DNA of 64,000 nt from Marinobacter nanhaiticus D15-8W (GTDB lineage: Bacteria; Pseudomonadota; Gammaproteobacteria; Pseudomonadales; Oleiphilaceae): the NCBI RefSeq assembly GCF_036511935.1, contig NZ_AP028878.1, positions 806,001-870,000 of the forward strand, in the 5' to 3' direction. Positions within the stretch are counted from its first letter, which is position 1. Each line of letters begins with the position of its first letter. The notes beneath the pieces are model-generated. The model ran no database searches and was not told the origin of the DNA. It saw only the letters and a list, made by a program, of their open reading frames with translations. Positions 7,910 through 15,323 of the stretch are shown piece by piece. A program made the translations under genes and the position numbers.

Positions 7910-8836
7910 ATGCTCATCCGTAAGAAAAGGATCAGATCGGCGCGCAGTAACATCCGGGGAATAAAGGATGGCGAGCGGTTCTGTATGGCAGTTACTTCAA
8001 TTGAGCGATTTAGCAGCGAACTGGATAAAATCGGTTTCTCTTCCTCTCTTGGAGTAGGCGAACAGTTGTTGCCTGCGGCGCTTGGCAAGGTCAGCTATTT
8101 CAATGCAGAAGGCGGGTACGAGGTTCATCGCGATCAGCCTATGGAAACGGCGTTCCGTCAGGCCGAGTGGCGCTGGGAAGAATTCCGCGGTAGGTATGGC
8201 AAAGTTGAGAAATCAAAAATCGCCGAAATACCCTATAAAAGGTATCCGAGAACGTTTGTAGAACCGCCCGCGGTTGAGCTGCAGATTGCGTTATCTCCAA
8301 ACAACGAGAAGGTGGTTACCTCGGCATCCGTTACGTTCGACAGTACTTCAGAAAAGCTATTGACTCACATCATCAATCTCTTCTTAGAGCTTTTTGGTGA
8401 ATGCGACATTCTCAAGAAGGATCTCTCTCCAGTATCTCCATCTAAGTTGATTCGCCTGAACTGGGAAGTACTACCTAAAGGCAAACTTCCGTGGGAGAAG
8501 CTCCAAAAGGAGTTGAAGCCAATTGTTAATCGCCAGCCCAAGGGGAATAGAACCGTAATTGATAGCCGTCATGAGGCAATCGCGCGGCATGACCCTGAGT
8601 TTGTAGCTGTCGGGCGCGGTGGATTTGATGGGTATGTGATCTTCGGGTTTCCATCGAAGTCTCTTTACGTTCTAGAAAGCGTTCAAGTAAATAATGCTAC
8701 GTATGTGTTGGATCGAGACTGGGAAGAATTGTCGTCGCTTACGAAGGCGGATCTACTTAACGCCAACCTGCACAAGGGGCGGGTTATTCATCGAGAGTCA
8801 TGGTTTTCTGAGATTCACTCGTTGCTCGGCAAGTGA
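7910..8836 (+). CDS. Unknown cargo protein, about 308 residues
   Basis: No domain is recognised. The N-terminus is very basic (MLIRKKRIRSARSN), followed by mixed alpha/beta sequence with conserved-looking aromatic and charged patches (QAEWRWEEFRGRYGK; RDWEEL). The open frame runs from 7862, but ATG 7910 has the ribosome site AGGGAGGG. An alternative start is ATG 7985. It is the last gene before the HicAB promoter and may complete a cargo cluster with the AIPR gene. Confidence 0.65.
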   Translation: MLIRKKRIRSARSNIRGIKDGERFCMAVTSIERFSSELDKIGFSSSLGVGEQLLPAALGKVSYFNAEGGYEVHRDQPMETAFRQAEWRWEEFRGRYGKVEKSKIAEIPYKRYPRTFVEPPAVELQIALSPNNEKVVTSASVTFDSTSEKLLTHIINLFLELFGECDILKKDLSPVSPSKLIRLNWEVLPKGKLPWEKLQKELKPIVNRQPKGNRTVIDSRHEAIARHDPEFVAVGRGGFDGYVIFGFPSKSLYVLESVQVNNATYVLDRDWEELSSLTKADLLNANLHKGRVIHRESWFSEIHSLLGK

Positions 8837-8854
8837 CATGCACGTGCGTTAAAA

Positions 8855-8903
8855 GTGTGTAGCGTAAGTAAAAAATTGACTGTGTGTGTAGCGTGTGTAT
8901 AAT
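8855..8903 (+). promoter_or_regulatory. hicAB promoter with direct-repeat operator
   Basis: TTGACT (8876-8881) and a perfect TATAAT (8898-8903) are separated by 16 bp. An 11-bp direct repeat, GTGTGTAGCGT, occurs at 8855-8865 and again at 8884-8894, inside the promoter spacer. The arrangement suits autorepression by HicB, whose ribbon-helix-helix domain would bind the repeats. Confidence 0.8.
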
Positions 8904-8930
8904 TGCCTCATCTTGAGTAAGGAGCCCCGC

Positions 8931-9113
8931 ATGAAAAGCAGAGACCTGATCAAGATGATGGAAGAAGACGGTTGGTACGAGGTTGCCGTCCGGGGGAGTC
9001 ACCACCAGTTCAAGCACCCAAAAAAGCCTGGACGAGTGACGATTCCACACCCGAAAAAGGATCTGCCTCGAGGAACCGTCAACAGCATCTTGAAGCAGGC
9101 CGGGCTTAAATAG
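8931..9113 (+). CDS. hicA: HicA mRNA interferase toxin
   Basis: The 60-residue protein has the full HicA pattern: MKSRDLIKMMEEDGWYEVAVRGSHHQFKHP with the catalytic His in GSHHQF (about H24), and a C-terminal PHPKKDLPRGTVNSILKQAGL. HicA is a dsRBD-like ribonuclease that cuts mRNA. AAGGAG lies 6 bases before ATG 8931. The frame is open 36 bases further upstream, but that part overlaps the promoter. The toxin precedes the antitoxin, as is usual for HicAB. Confidence 0.95.
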   Translation: MKSRDLIKMMEEDGWYEVAVRGSHHQFKHPKKPGRVTIPHPKKDLPRGTVNSILKQAGLK

Positions 9114-9120
9114 CCCGGCC
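9098..9120 (+). promoter_or_regulatory. Hairpin across the hicA stop codon
   Basis: GGCCGGGCT (9098-9106) and AGCCCGGCC (9112-9120) form a perfect 9-bp stem with a 5-base loop that contains the start of the hicA stop codon region. There is no T-run after it, so it is not a standard terminator. It may slow transcription or stabilise or process the mRNA between toxin and antitoxin. Confidence 0.6.
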
Positions 9121-9204
9121 GGATTTCTGCCTGATTGCTGGTGACGCGGGCGACCGCCCCAAACAGAGCTAAACAGCGAACAAAGAGAGAAGAGAGGTGG
9201 CGAT

Positions 9205-9609
9205 ATGTACTATCCCATCGTAATTCACCAGGAAGACGACAGCGCATACGGTGTAATCGTGCCGGATCTGCCAGGCTGTCACTCCGCTGGTGAAACTATG
9301 AATGACGCATTAGAAAACGTGGCAGAGGCCATCGATTTTCATCTGGAAGGCATGGCTGAGGACGGTGCGGAAATTCCTGCTCCGAGCGATCTTGAAGGTC
9401 TGAAAGATAACCCGGACTACGCCGGTGGTACTTGGGTTTTGGTCCCGGTGGACCTGAGCCGTTACCTGGGAACCGCGCAGCGTATCAATATTTCGTTACC
9501 CAACCGACTGATCACTCAGATTGACCGTTTCGTTGACACGCATAAGGAATATAAGGACCGGTCGAAGTTTTTGGCGGACGCTGCGCTTAAGGTGTTGCGG
9601 CACGCGTAA
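9205..9609 (+). CDS. hicB: HicB antitoxin
   Basis: The 134-residue protein has the HicB partial RNase H fold at the N-terminus (MYYPIVIHQEDDSAYGVIVPDLPGCHSAGETMNDALENVAEAI) and a C-terminal ribbon-helix-helix DNA-binding domain (RINISLPNRLITQIDRFVD). It neutralises HicA and represses the operon. The start has AGAGGTGG at good spacing. The 91-bp gap after hicA is longer than usual and holds the tail of a hairpin. Confidence 0.94.
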   Translation: MYYPIVIHQEDDSAYGVIVPDLPGCHSAGETMNDALENVAEAIDFHLEGMAEDGAEIPAPSDLEGLKDNPDYAGGTWVLVPVDLSRYLGTAQRINISLPNRLITQIDRFVDTHKEYKDRSKFLADAALKVLRHA

Positions 9610-9625
9610 GGTCCAAGAGAATCTC

Positions 9626-9651
9626 AAGCCCCGCCCGTTGGGGCTTTTTTT
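9626..9651 (+). terminator. Intrinsic terminator of hicAB
   Basis: AAGCCCC (9626-9632) pairs with GGGGCTT (9640-9646) around a 7-base loop and runs into seven T. It lies 17 bp after the hicB stop. Confidence 0.92.
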
Positions 9652-9740
9652 ATGCAGGCGAGCGCATTCTTGAGCTTAGAAAAGTTCGCCGAATTCTAGT
9701 ATTCCTTTTATCTGCAGGGAATCCCTTCCCTTACATACCC

Positions 9741-9953
9741 CTAATCGAGGTTGTTATTCACCTTAGCGTCGGGATTTGAAACGGGGGTATCGATACCATT
9801 GACGTTTCGTACATGGTAATTCGGATAATCCCCATTTCTAATCGCTTTTACGAACTGGCCACGAGTCATGTCAGCACCAGTATGGTTATCGTGAAAGCGT
9901 TCATTTCGACCAGTCTTCGATTCTTGCCGCACGGTTACTCGTTTTCTTCCCAT
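9741..9953 (-). CDS. Small conserved basic protein, unknown function
   Basis: The 70-residue product begins MGRKRVTVRQESKTGRNERF and ends with a NYHVRNVNGIDTPVSNPD-like segment. Similar short proteins with the GRNxRF and DTPVSNPD patterns occur widely in bacteria and mobile elements with no known role. The frame opens 18 bases earlier, but the ATG at 9953 has GAGGCGAG before it. It faces the hicAB terminator. Confidence 0.65.
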   Translation of the reverse strand: MGRKRVTVRQESKTGRNERFHDNHTGADMTRGQFVKAIRNGDYPNYHVRNVNGIDTPVSNPDAKVNNNLD

Positions 9954-10343
9954 TAGCACTCGCCTCTTCACAGATCCACCTTGCCATTGTTTAATAATTG
10001 TACAGTCATGATGTGTTTATGTACAGTTTCTGCTCGTTGCGATGGGAATGTACCTATCCTGTGTAGACTTTGAAGCTGTGGCCTCTGGAACGACAAACTA
10101 TGGGGGGCGTCTATATTGATGGCCCGTATGGGTCCCTGACGTTGTTCAATTGGATGGATGATGTTGAGCTATTAAAGTGTAGAGCCGATGTTCGGCCGAT
10201 TAAGTTTTGCGCCTATGCTAGTGGCGACTGCAGCATGGGAAAAGGTGCTCTATGCTATTAGGGAAAAGTGATTGAAGTCACTGGAGAGAGGCATGTTTCA
10301 CGCCATAATAAGCTGCTCTAACTACACAGTTGAGACGGGTTGA
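9954..10343. promoter_or_regulatory. Divergent control region with TGTACAGT direct repeats
   Basis: This 390-bp stretch separates the small leftward gene from the membrane-protein gene. TGTACAGT occurs at 9999-10006 and 10020-10027, exactly 21 bp (two helical turns) apart, with a third TGTAC at 10049. This looks like a two-site operator for one of the neighbours. A 63-codon frame from a TTG at 10070 has no ribosome site and is not called. No strong promoter hexamers are seen. Confidence 0.45.
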
Positions 10344-11327
10344 ATGCTTGATTGGCTTAAATCTGCAAAAATAAATTTTTTCCGATTCCTGTTTTTTTTC
10401 CTAAAGCCACGTTTGTTTTTTGATGTGGTTATACGTCAAGGCAATCTTAAGAATCTCCTTGTTCTGACAGCATGGATTGTATTCCCAGTGTTTCTAATCC
10501 AGTCCGCAACTAGTCACTTTTTGCGTAATGCCGGAGTTGGTTCACCTTATGAGGTATTGTTTTGCCAGGCAGAAGATGTGGAAGAGTTCATGAAACAGCC
10601 AGAGATAAAAGAATTTATCTCAAGCCGGGAGCAGGCAGCAAGCTCGGGTGAGAATTTTCCACATTTTATGGGCGTGAAGTTTTATGGAAAAGCGCTCGCC
10701 GTTGCTACTGGAAACGAGGACCTCGATAGAGCAAACGATAGAGTTCTCGAGTTTGGTATATATGCTGGCGTTGCAGCGATTCAGCAATGTTTCTTTGAAC
10801 CGGATGTGCCGCAGTTGGCTCTTCTTAAAATGGGATTTTCTTCCATATTGTTTGACGAAGTCAGACCGGCAGATCTCGATGGACCCACCTTTTTTATTGT
10901 TTATGCAATGGCTTTTTCTTTTTCTTTTGCCTTCTCGATATTTGTTCTAAGCCGTCTTTTTGGTGTTGCTGCTAAATTATCGGATATATTTAAAGTGACG
11001 CTTTCAAGTTACATAATATGGAGTTGTTGTTCTCGTATTATCATGACTTTATCATTCATTGTGTTTTGGAATGAGCCTTCTGATTACTTAAGATACGGAA
11101 TGTTTGACTGGCTCAAGTCGAATTTTTTGTTGATTTATATTTTTTCTGCTGTCGTTTTGATTTTAAACATCTACTACTATCTAAAGGCTATGCCTGTCGG
11201 ATTCTTCGCCAGTATGGCGCTATTTGGGGCTTCCGTAGTGCTAGTCGGCTTCTTGGGAGTGGCTATCATCCTGCCTGCGTTATATCTGCTATTTTATATG
11301 GGATTCTGGATAAACCTACTGTTCTAG
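10344..11327 (+). CDS. AT-rich multi-pass membrane protein, unknown function
   Basis: The 327-residue protein has a short basic N-terminus, a hydrophobic helix near 37-58, a soluble middle section (about 65-170) and four or five C-terminal membrane helices (about 183-327). Base composition is much more AT-rich than in the structural genes. No family is recognised. As a single membrane-protein gene in the cargo zone, a superinfection-exclusion role is plausible but unproven. Its last 12 bases overlap the end of the opposing XRE gene. Copy 2 carries one extra Phe in the stretch GENFPH. Confidence 0.7.
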   Translation: MLDWLKSAKINFFRFLFFFLKPRLFFDVVIRQGNLKNLLVLTAWIVFPVFLIQSATSHFLRNAGVGSPYEVLFCQAEDVEEFMKQPEIKEFISSREQAASSGENFPHFMGVKFYGKALAVATGNEDLDRANDRVLEFGIYAGVAAIQQCFFEPDVPQLALLKMGFSSILFDEVRPADLDGPTFFIVYAMAFSFSFAFSIFVLSRLFGVAAKLSDIFKVTLSSYIIWSCCSRIIMTLSFIVFWNEPSDYLRYGMFDWLKSNFLLIYIFSAVVLILNIYYYLKAMPVGFFASMALFGASVVLVGFLGVAIILPALYLLFYMGFWINLLF

Positions 11328-11648
11328 CTCTTCATCTGACAATAGATTTTCTATTAGCTGCTCCACAGCCCGCTGCTGATGTTCCGGAAGCTGACGAATC
11401 TGCGATATTAAGCTTAGGTCCGCTTCGGTCATTTTTGTATTCCTCCCGAATAAAAGCCAATCGATGCTGATTTTTAGGTATTTTTGAATATTCGCTAGCT
11501 GTGACGCAGATATCTCGTGGCCCTTACGCCAGTTGCTCACAGTAGCGGGCGAGCATTCGCAGAAACGGGCTAAATGGGTCACTGAGACCCCCGCAGCCGC
11601 CATGGCGCGCACCAGGCGCGCACCTCGGTCGGGGTCAACGTGTCCCAT
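11316..11648 (-). CDS. XRE-family transcriptional regulator
   Basis: The 110-residue protein has an N-terminal helix-turn-helix (VSVTHLARFCECSPATVSNWRKGHEISASQLANIQKYL, about residues 21-58) and a helical C-terminal tail for dimerisation (EHQQRAVEQLIENLL). An imperfect palindrome, TTTAGTGTCACTGAAA, lies just upstream of the start (11651-11666) and may be its operator. It is convergent with the membrane-protein gene and divergent from the gene at 11767. Confidence 0.82.
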   Translation of the reverse strand: MGHVDPDRGARLVRAMAAAGVSVTHLARFCECSPATVSNWRKGHEISASQLANIQKYLKISIDWLLFGRNTKMTEADLSLISQIRQLPEHQQRAVEQLIENLLSDEELEQ

Positions 11649-11766
11649 TGTTTAGTGTCACTGAAAAACTGCCAATCCTTTGTTCAGCTCAAGTGAAAGG
11701 GCGCAAGCACAAATGTGAACCAGTCGTGCAAAATAAAGCCCGCGCTATGCTAGAGGAAAACGCAGT

Positions 11767-12090
11767 ATGTCAGAAGGGCAATATCCAATGGCACTCAGGG
11801 AAGAACAAGAAGCGGCCATCGACTTGGTTTCGGTACTTCAAGGGTGGCTGACTAAGCCGGTGGTTGGAGAGCAGGGAGTGCATCTGAGTGAACGGGATCA
11901 GGCGGGGATTGATCGACTGCTTGCCCAACTACTGAACCACATCATAGCCCTGGCGCCGGTCAGCTTCCGACCCCCGCCTGCCGCAACACGGCCGATCGAT
12001 CGGCCGCCGGAAGGGCCCCGAGCCATTCGGCCATCATGCTGTGAAGCTGAGCTTTTGGGGGTTGGATGTCATGCTTGTGCGAAACAGTGA
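11767..12090 (+). CDS. Small unknown protein, 3' end antisense to ogr
   Basis: The first 65 residues (MSEGQYPMALREEQEAAIDLVSVLQGW and on to LLNHIIALAP) look like real helical coding sequence, and AGAGGAAAA precedes the ATG. From about residue 66 the frame runs antisense through the ogr gene and the sequence becomes Pro/Arg-rich and shadow-like. The gene may be a read-through version of a formerly shorter one. Function unknown. Confidence 0.5.
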   Translation: MSEGQYPMALREEQEAAIDLVSVLQGWLTKPVVGEQGVHLSERDQAGIDRLLAQLLNHIIALAPVSFRPPPAATRPIDRPPEGPRAIRPSCCEAELLGVGCHACAKQ

Positions 12091-12214
12091 TGACGCCGCG
12101 CCATCCGCAGTCGGCATTGGTGCAACTGGCATAAACATCTTTCACGGCCGGGCTGAGCTTGTTGTGTCCAGTGATCGCGGCTTTCTGCTGGCAGTGGGGG
12201 CACTCAATCCGCAT
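11960..12214 (-). CDS. ogr: Ogr/Delta-type zinc-finger late activator
   Basis: The 84-residue product starts MRIECPHCQQ and holds C5, C8, C31 and C36 in the Cys4 pattern of Ogr/Delta, with CTNADCG as in the family. These proteins bind upstream of P2-type late promoters and recruit RNA polymerase. The frame is open to 12352. The start at 12214 is chosen because a likely promoter lies at 12251-12278 and most family members begin close to the first Cys pair. The start at 12262 is possible. The gene follows the portal gene on the same strand, unlike P2, where ogr lies near att. Confidence 0.88.
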   Translation of the reverse strand: MRIECPHCQQKAAITGHNKLSPAVKDVYASCTNADCGWRGVITVSHKHDIQPPKAQLHSMMAEWLGALPAADRSAVLRQAGVGS

Positions 12215-12250
12215 GCCGTGTTGATCCTCAGTGATTTGACCAATGGATAA

Positions 12251-12278
12251 ATTGTAACCCATTCTAGAAAAACTCCAA
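12251..12278 (-). promoter_or_regulatory. Probable ogr promoter
   Basis: On the minus strand TTGGAG (12278-12273) and TACAAT (12256-12251) are 16 bp apart. The start would fall about 30 bp before the ogr ATG at 12214. The -10 is good and the -35 weak, which would suit a host-polymerase middle promoter. Confidence 0.45.
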
Positions 12279-12312
12279 GCGTGGCAAGGCTTTTGTTGTG
12301 TTTCGGTTAGTG

Positions 12313-13335
12313 TCACAAACTGGTTTCGGGGAAGTCGAACGCCAGGTGACACCGGGCAGGAAGCTGAGCGTTTAAGTCCAGAAACGGCTGGGCCTTGCTG
12401 CGCACTTCGTTATCGATATAGACGCGGCTGATCTTCTCAATATCCCCAAACCCGCCGGTGTTATCCGGCTTGATGCCCGCAAGGGCCGGGGGTACCCGGT
12501 GCGCCACCACAACATCGTCGGCGCTGATCTTCTTCACCCGCTCGAACTCGTCTTTTTGGCTGATATCTCCGACCGGTATCACCTGAACGCCTTTTTCCTT
12601 CCCGTTGGGCACATGCAGGTACATGCTGCGGAAATTCCCCACACCTTTGCCTTCCCGCACCTTATCAGTGATTTCTTTCTCGACTTCCGGGTCCATCTGC
12701 GGATCCGTGGTGTAAAGGATGTATCCCAGGTGGCTGCCATTCAGGAAATAGCGGCGGCGAAATAGGGTCGCGTCCTGATTGAGTAGCGCCGACTGCAGAC
12801 CGCCCAGCCATTCGGGCACGCCATACACCTGCTGCACGGTGTCGTATTCTTTCACCATCAATACTTCGTCTTCCCGGTACTCAATATCCGGGGTTCCGTA
12901 GGGCTGCAGCATCCGGTACCCGCCGTCGCGGCGAACACGCATATTCATGGCGGGCAGATGGCGCAAGCGGACCGGAACACCGAGGAAGTCGGTTAGCACT
13001 TGCAGATAGGCCATGCCGAAGTTTTCAAAGTCCAACGCCGCAGCGCGGAAATCGGCCAGGCTCATGTGCCCGCCGGGTTTGAAAAATCGGGCCAGCATGT
13101 TGCGCTTGAAAAACAGGCAACTGGAGTGATGCGCGTTGGCGCGGCTGATCTGCGCCAGGCCACTGAGCGACACCGGGGGCAAATAAAGGTCGCCCCCAGG
13201 CGAGGTAAACACACCCAGGTAATCCGCCAAAGCGCCCAAAGGGACCGGTTCCGGATCCCCGAAACTCAGGTCGATGCTGTTTTTCTCCGGCGCTTTGGTG
13301 GCGCTGGTACGTTTTGGCTTGCGCTTGTTGCTCAT
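12313..13335 (-). CDS. Q: Phage portal protein (P2 gpQ / PBSX family)
   Basis: The 340-residue protein matches the P2-type portal: a basic N-terminus, YLPPVSLSGLAQISRANAHHSS, the MAYLQVLTDFLGVPVRLRHLPA core, and the C-terminal AGIKPDNTGGFGDIEKISRVYIDNE segment. Twelve copies would form the DNA entry ring at one capsid vertex and dock the terminase. The length is close to P2 gpQ. The start lies 17 bp after the terminase gene, with GGAACC before the ATG. Confidence 0.95.
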   Translation of the reverse strand: MSNKRKPKRTSATKAPEKNSIDLSFGDPEPVPLGALADYLGVFTSPGGDLYLPPVSLSGLAQISRANAHHSSCLFFKRNMLARFFKPGGHMSLADFRAAALDFENFGMAYLQVLTDFLGVPVRLRHLPAMNMRVRRDGGYRMLQPYGTPDIEYREDEVLMVKEYDTVQQVYGVPEWLGGLQSALLNQDATLFRRRYFLNGSHLGYILYTTDPQMDPEVEKEITDKVREGKGVGNFRSMYLHVPNGKEKGVQVIPVGDISQKDEFERVKKISADDVVVAHRVPPALAGIKPDNTGGFGDIEKISRVYIDNEVRSKAQPFLDLNAQLPARCHLAFDFPETSL

Positions 13336-13352
13336 GATCGGTTCCTTTCGGG

Positions 13353-15131
13353 TTAGGCCGCGTCCGCGAACACAACCTTGCTGCGGCGGGTGTCGTCGGG
13401 TGTCAGCAATCCCTCGTTAATCAGGGCGTGAGTGACGGCCCAGGCGGCATCCGCGTGGCCGGTCTTGTCGTTGCGATCGGCCACGTAGACGATTTGGCCG
13501 GATCCGGTGGTGGTCTTTCTGATCTGCATGAAGCCGGCGGCGATATCGGACCAGCTCGCGTCCCACTCCACACGGCCCTCGAGCACAACCTGTTGTGCCT
13601 TGAGTACAAGGCGGGTTTTCATCTGCGGGGAGTAGGTGATGGCTGTGGCTGCCGGGAAGAAGCGCTGCACCTGCTCAAAGACGCCGGATCCGGGACCGGT
13701 CACATCGACGCCGATGTATTCCACGCGGTACCGCTCGCACAGGTCCTTGATGGTTTGCGCCTGGTACTGCCACGCGCAGTTATGTAGCGCGATTCGCTCA
13801 ACGATCCGGAACTTACCGCCGGCCTTGAGCGGTGGGGCGACCACGACGATGCAGGCACCGTCCCGAGTGCGGCTGGGGTCGTATCCGATCCACACCGGCC
13901 GGTTGCCCAGCGGCCGATCGGAATCGGGTTTGAAGTCGCGCCAGTCCTGCAGATCGCCAAGGCACTTTTCCAGATCCGACAACTTGAACACGCTGGCCGT
14001 GTCGTCGATGAACTTGCACTCGAATAGCTGGCTGAACTCATCAAGGTTGTACTCGATACGCAGTTGCTTGATATCGAACAGGTCACAACCACCTTTCACG
14101 GCATCATGAACGGTGATGATCTGACGCCACTGGCCGTCCGCACACACGACACCGCCCTTCAGCTCTGTACGGCTGGGCAGGTTGTAGTCGGGCTCGTTGG
14201 CAGCGCGCTGGCGCTTGTTGAACGTTTCCATGCTCCAGAACGGATAGGCGCTGTGACTCATCGCACTGGGCGTGGAGAAGTAGGTTTTGCGCCAGTTCTT
14301 ATGTGTGGCTACCGCGCTGGCCACCTTGTTGAGCTTGTCGAAATTCGGGATCCAGAAATATTCATCCACATAAACGTGGCCGTGATACCCCTGGGCCGTG
14401 GCGCTGTTGGTGCTGAGGAAATACAGCGTTGCGCTGCCGGCGTCGCTGTGAATCTTGATCTTGTCCTTGCCCTTCAACTCGATACCGAACCACTCACTCG
14501 CAAAATGCGCGATGTACTCACGGAACAGATCGGCCTGGGCCCGGGAGGCGGATAGAAACACCTGGTTGTCGCCGGTCAGCAGGGCATCGGTGAAGGCTTC
14601 CCGGGCGAAATAGAACGTCAGCCCCAACTGACGGGACTTGAGGACGTTACGGATCCGGTGGTGTCGTTCGTCCCAAAGGTTCAACTGATAATCGAATAGA
14701 CCGGCCTTGAAGTGATCGAGGATCGTTTCGGCGTCATAGCCGCTGAAGTCATTATTTCGGCGTCCCTTGCGCTTCTTCTTCGGCTTACTGGCGCCCCCTT
14801 GATCCTGTTCAGTAGGTGGCGTTACGTCTGCCGCCTTGGTGGTCTGCTTACGGCTTTCAAGCCGCTGCAGCCGCTCCAGCATCCCCACCAGCTTGTCCAT
14901 CTCTTCCAGTTCGGCGCCGGTCTTCTTATCCCGGTCAGCGAGCAACACCAGACGGCGGGTGATCGCGCTTGTCGCTTCTTCGTCCTGCAGTTGATCCAAC
15001 CAGCCGTAGGAGGCGGCCCACTGGTACAGAGTACGGCGGGGCACCCCGAGTTCGGTCTGAATCTCGGGTACCCGGAAGCGCCGCAAAAACAGTTTGCGCG
15101 CCGCGTCTTTGGTTTCCTGGCTGTAGCTCAT
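13353..15131 (-). CDS. P: Large terminase ATPase-nuclease (P2 gpP)
   Basis: The 592-residue packaging motor has an N-terminal helix-turn-helix (residues 5-45, typical of gpP), a deviant Walker A KSRQLGLT (165-172), a Walker B VYVDE (D256, E257), and a C-terminal RNase H-like nuclease with acidic residues D418 (WIGYDPS), D476 (GVDVTG) and D561 (HADAAW). It pumps DNA through the portal and cuts concatemers at cos. It is transcribed away from the scaffold gene, as in P2. Confidence 0.96.
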   Translation of the reverse strand: MSYSQETKDAARKLFLRRFRVPEIQTELGVPRRTLYQWAASYGWLDQLQDEEATSAITRRLVLLADRDKKTGAELEEMDKLVGMLERLQRLESRKQTTKAADVTPPTEQDQGGASKPKKKRKGRRNNDFSGYDAETILDHFKAGLFDYQLNLWDERHHRIRNVLKSRQLGLTFYFAREAFTDALLTGDNQVFLSASRAQADLFREYIAHFASEWFGIELKGKDKIKIHSDAGSATLYFLSTNSATAQGYHGHVYVDEYFWIPNFDKLNKVASAVATHKNWRKTYFSTPSAMSHSAYPFWSMETFNKRQRAANEPDYNLPSRTELKGGVVCADGQWRQIITVHDAVKGGCDLFDIKQLRIEYNLDEFSQLFECKFIDDTASVFKLSDLEKCLGDLQDWRDFKPDSDRPLGNRPVWIGYDPSRTRDGACIVVVAPPLKAGGKFRIVERIALHNCAWQYQAQTIKDLCERYRVEYIGVDVTGPGSGVFEQVQRFFPAATAITYSPQMKTRLVLKAQQVVLEGRVEWDASWSDIAAGFMQIRKTTTGSGQIVYVADRNDKTGHADAAWAVTHALINEGLLTPDDTRRSKVVFADAA

Positions 15132-15323
15132 GCAGCGGAGTTTAACGGGGAAACGTACCCCGAAAACGGGCCTTCATTGCTGGGGTTTCAAGTCATGAAA
15201 ATCCTTGAAAAACAAAGAATAAAGCGCGTTGAAGGTGTCCCGGTCGCCGCCTAATCTGCAATCCGTTGAAGCACGAAAGCGCTGGATCATGCGCCATCGA
15301 ATCACCGGAAAACGGACCCGAAC

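Noticed and set aside
7761..7964. 67-codon frame between the two unknown cargo genes
   Set aside because: It lacks a ribosome site and overlaps the better-supported gene at 7910.
10070..10261. 63-codon frame starting at TTG
   Set aside because: No ribosome site, rare start codon and no recognisable protein pattern.
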